5,538 bases of DNA from Opitutaceae bacterium. Lineage in GTDB: Bacteria; Verrucomicrobiota; Verrucomicrobiia; Opitutales; Opitutaceae. The notes beneath the pieces were generated by a model. That model ran no database searches. It was not told the DNA's origin and worked only from the letters and a program-made list of their open reading frames with translations. The stretch spans positions 331 through 5,868 of the forward strand of contig PMSP01000342.1 of NCBI GenBank assembly GCA_003168315.1, in the 5' to 3' direction. Position 1 is the stretch's first letter; each line of letters starts with the position of its first letter. The position numbers and the translations under genes were made by a program. Shown piece after piece: positions 5,286-5,538 of the stretch.

Positions 5286-5538
5286 TCACTTCTCAGGGAT
5301 GACGCCGAGGGACCTCGGCTCCCCGATCTCCACATGCCCCTCGGGAAGGGGCTTGCGGAGGAGCCCGCGGGTGCTCTGCCCGAAATACCGCGATGCGTAG
5401 GCGGCCATCGCCGGGAACACCTTGGCGAAGTTCGCCCCGCGCTCGCGGACGCTGATGCGGGTCACCCAGAACAGGCGGTGCTTCCTCTGCTTCCAGAGCG
5501 CCTGGTAGTCGTAGGCCATCAGCACGATGAAGTAGCGG
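5286..5538 (-). CDS. Hypothetical protein, C-terminal 83 residues, cut by window edge
   Basis: The minus-strand frame stays open from the window edge to a TGA at 5288-5286. It starts inside the gene with RYFIVLMAYDYQALWKQRKH, then RLFWVTRISVRERGANFAKV, a stretch AMAAYASRYFGQSTRGLLRK, and the end VEIGEPRSLGVIPEK. The Met codons and the GTG near the edge lie inside the open frame, in what looks like conserved sequence (YF-x-VLMAYD-[YF]), so the gene almost certainly begins beyond the window. The pattern of a hydrophobic strand, a basic WK-x-x-K segment, W-x-T-R-x-S-[VI]-R and Y-F-G-x-x-x-x-GL resembles an exported or surface hypothetical family that I recall from Opitutaceae. I cannot name a function. 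Codon use matches its neighbours. Convergent with the YXWGXW-type gene. Confidence 0.72.
   Translation of the reverse strand, partial: RYFIVLMAYDYQALWKQRKHRLFWVTRISVRERGANFAKVFPAMAAYASRYFGQSTRGLLRKPLPEGHVEIGEPRSLGVIPEK
5304..5319. repeat. 7-base-pair palindrome just past the YXWGXW-type gene
   Basis: GCCGAGG (5304-5310) and CCTCGGC (5313-5319) pair around a two-base centre, 20 bases after the stop of the rightward gene and inside the 3' end of the leftward gene. A hairpin in the rightward transcript would be stable, but there is no U-run, so a role in 3'-end formation is only possible. Confidence 0.3.

Noticed and set aside
1..5538. Mobile element, phage, defence island or CRISPR content
   Set aside because: I found no transposase, integrase, nuclease-helicase pair, toxin-antitoxin pair, spaced repeat array or target-site duplication. 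All genes share similar GC-rich composition.

Overview
This is a GC-rich bacterial chromosomal window, most likely from the Verrucomicrobiota and probably an Opitutaceae/Opitutales-like organism. I base this on the family mix: a GTP-type PEP carboxykinase, a secreted cysteine peptidase with an SHD1-like N-terminus, a DUF4337 membrane protein, a YXWGXW-type secreted protein, and two hypothetical families that I associate with this group from memory. No database search was possible, so the lineage is an inference.

Seven protein genes fill the window, two of them cut by its edges. In order: pckG N-terminus (minus, running off the left edge); a secreted papain-like/C39-like cysteine peptidase (plus); a secreted Ala/Pro-rich hypothetical protein (minus); an RNB-domain exoribonuclease with a C-terminal S1 domain (plus); a three-helix DUF4337 protein (minus); a secreted, possibly lipid-anchored protein with Y/W-x-W repeats and a Gly/His/Phe-rich tail (plus); and the C-terminal part of an unrecognised protein (minus, running off the right edge).

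Strand changes at every gene. There are therefore no operons here. There are three divergent promoter regions (about 224-418, 2122-2248 and 4269-4554) and three very tight convergent junctions with gaps of 26, 7 and 2 bases. The genes do not form an obvious pathway: central carbon metabolism, RNA turnover and several envelope or secreted proteins sit side by side. I see no tRNA, rRNA, insertion sequence, integrase, CRISPR array or phage gene. It reads as ordinary chromosomal backbone, and I do not see convincing evidence of a new multi-gene system. The items most worth a second look are the altered RNB active-site motif, the peptidase architecture, the inverted repeats in the divergent regions, and the near-overlapping convergent 3' ends.
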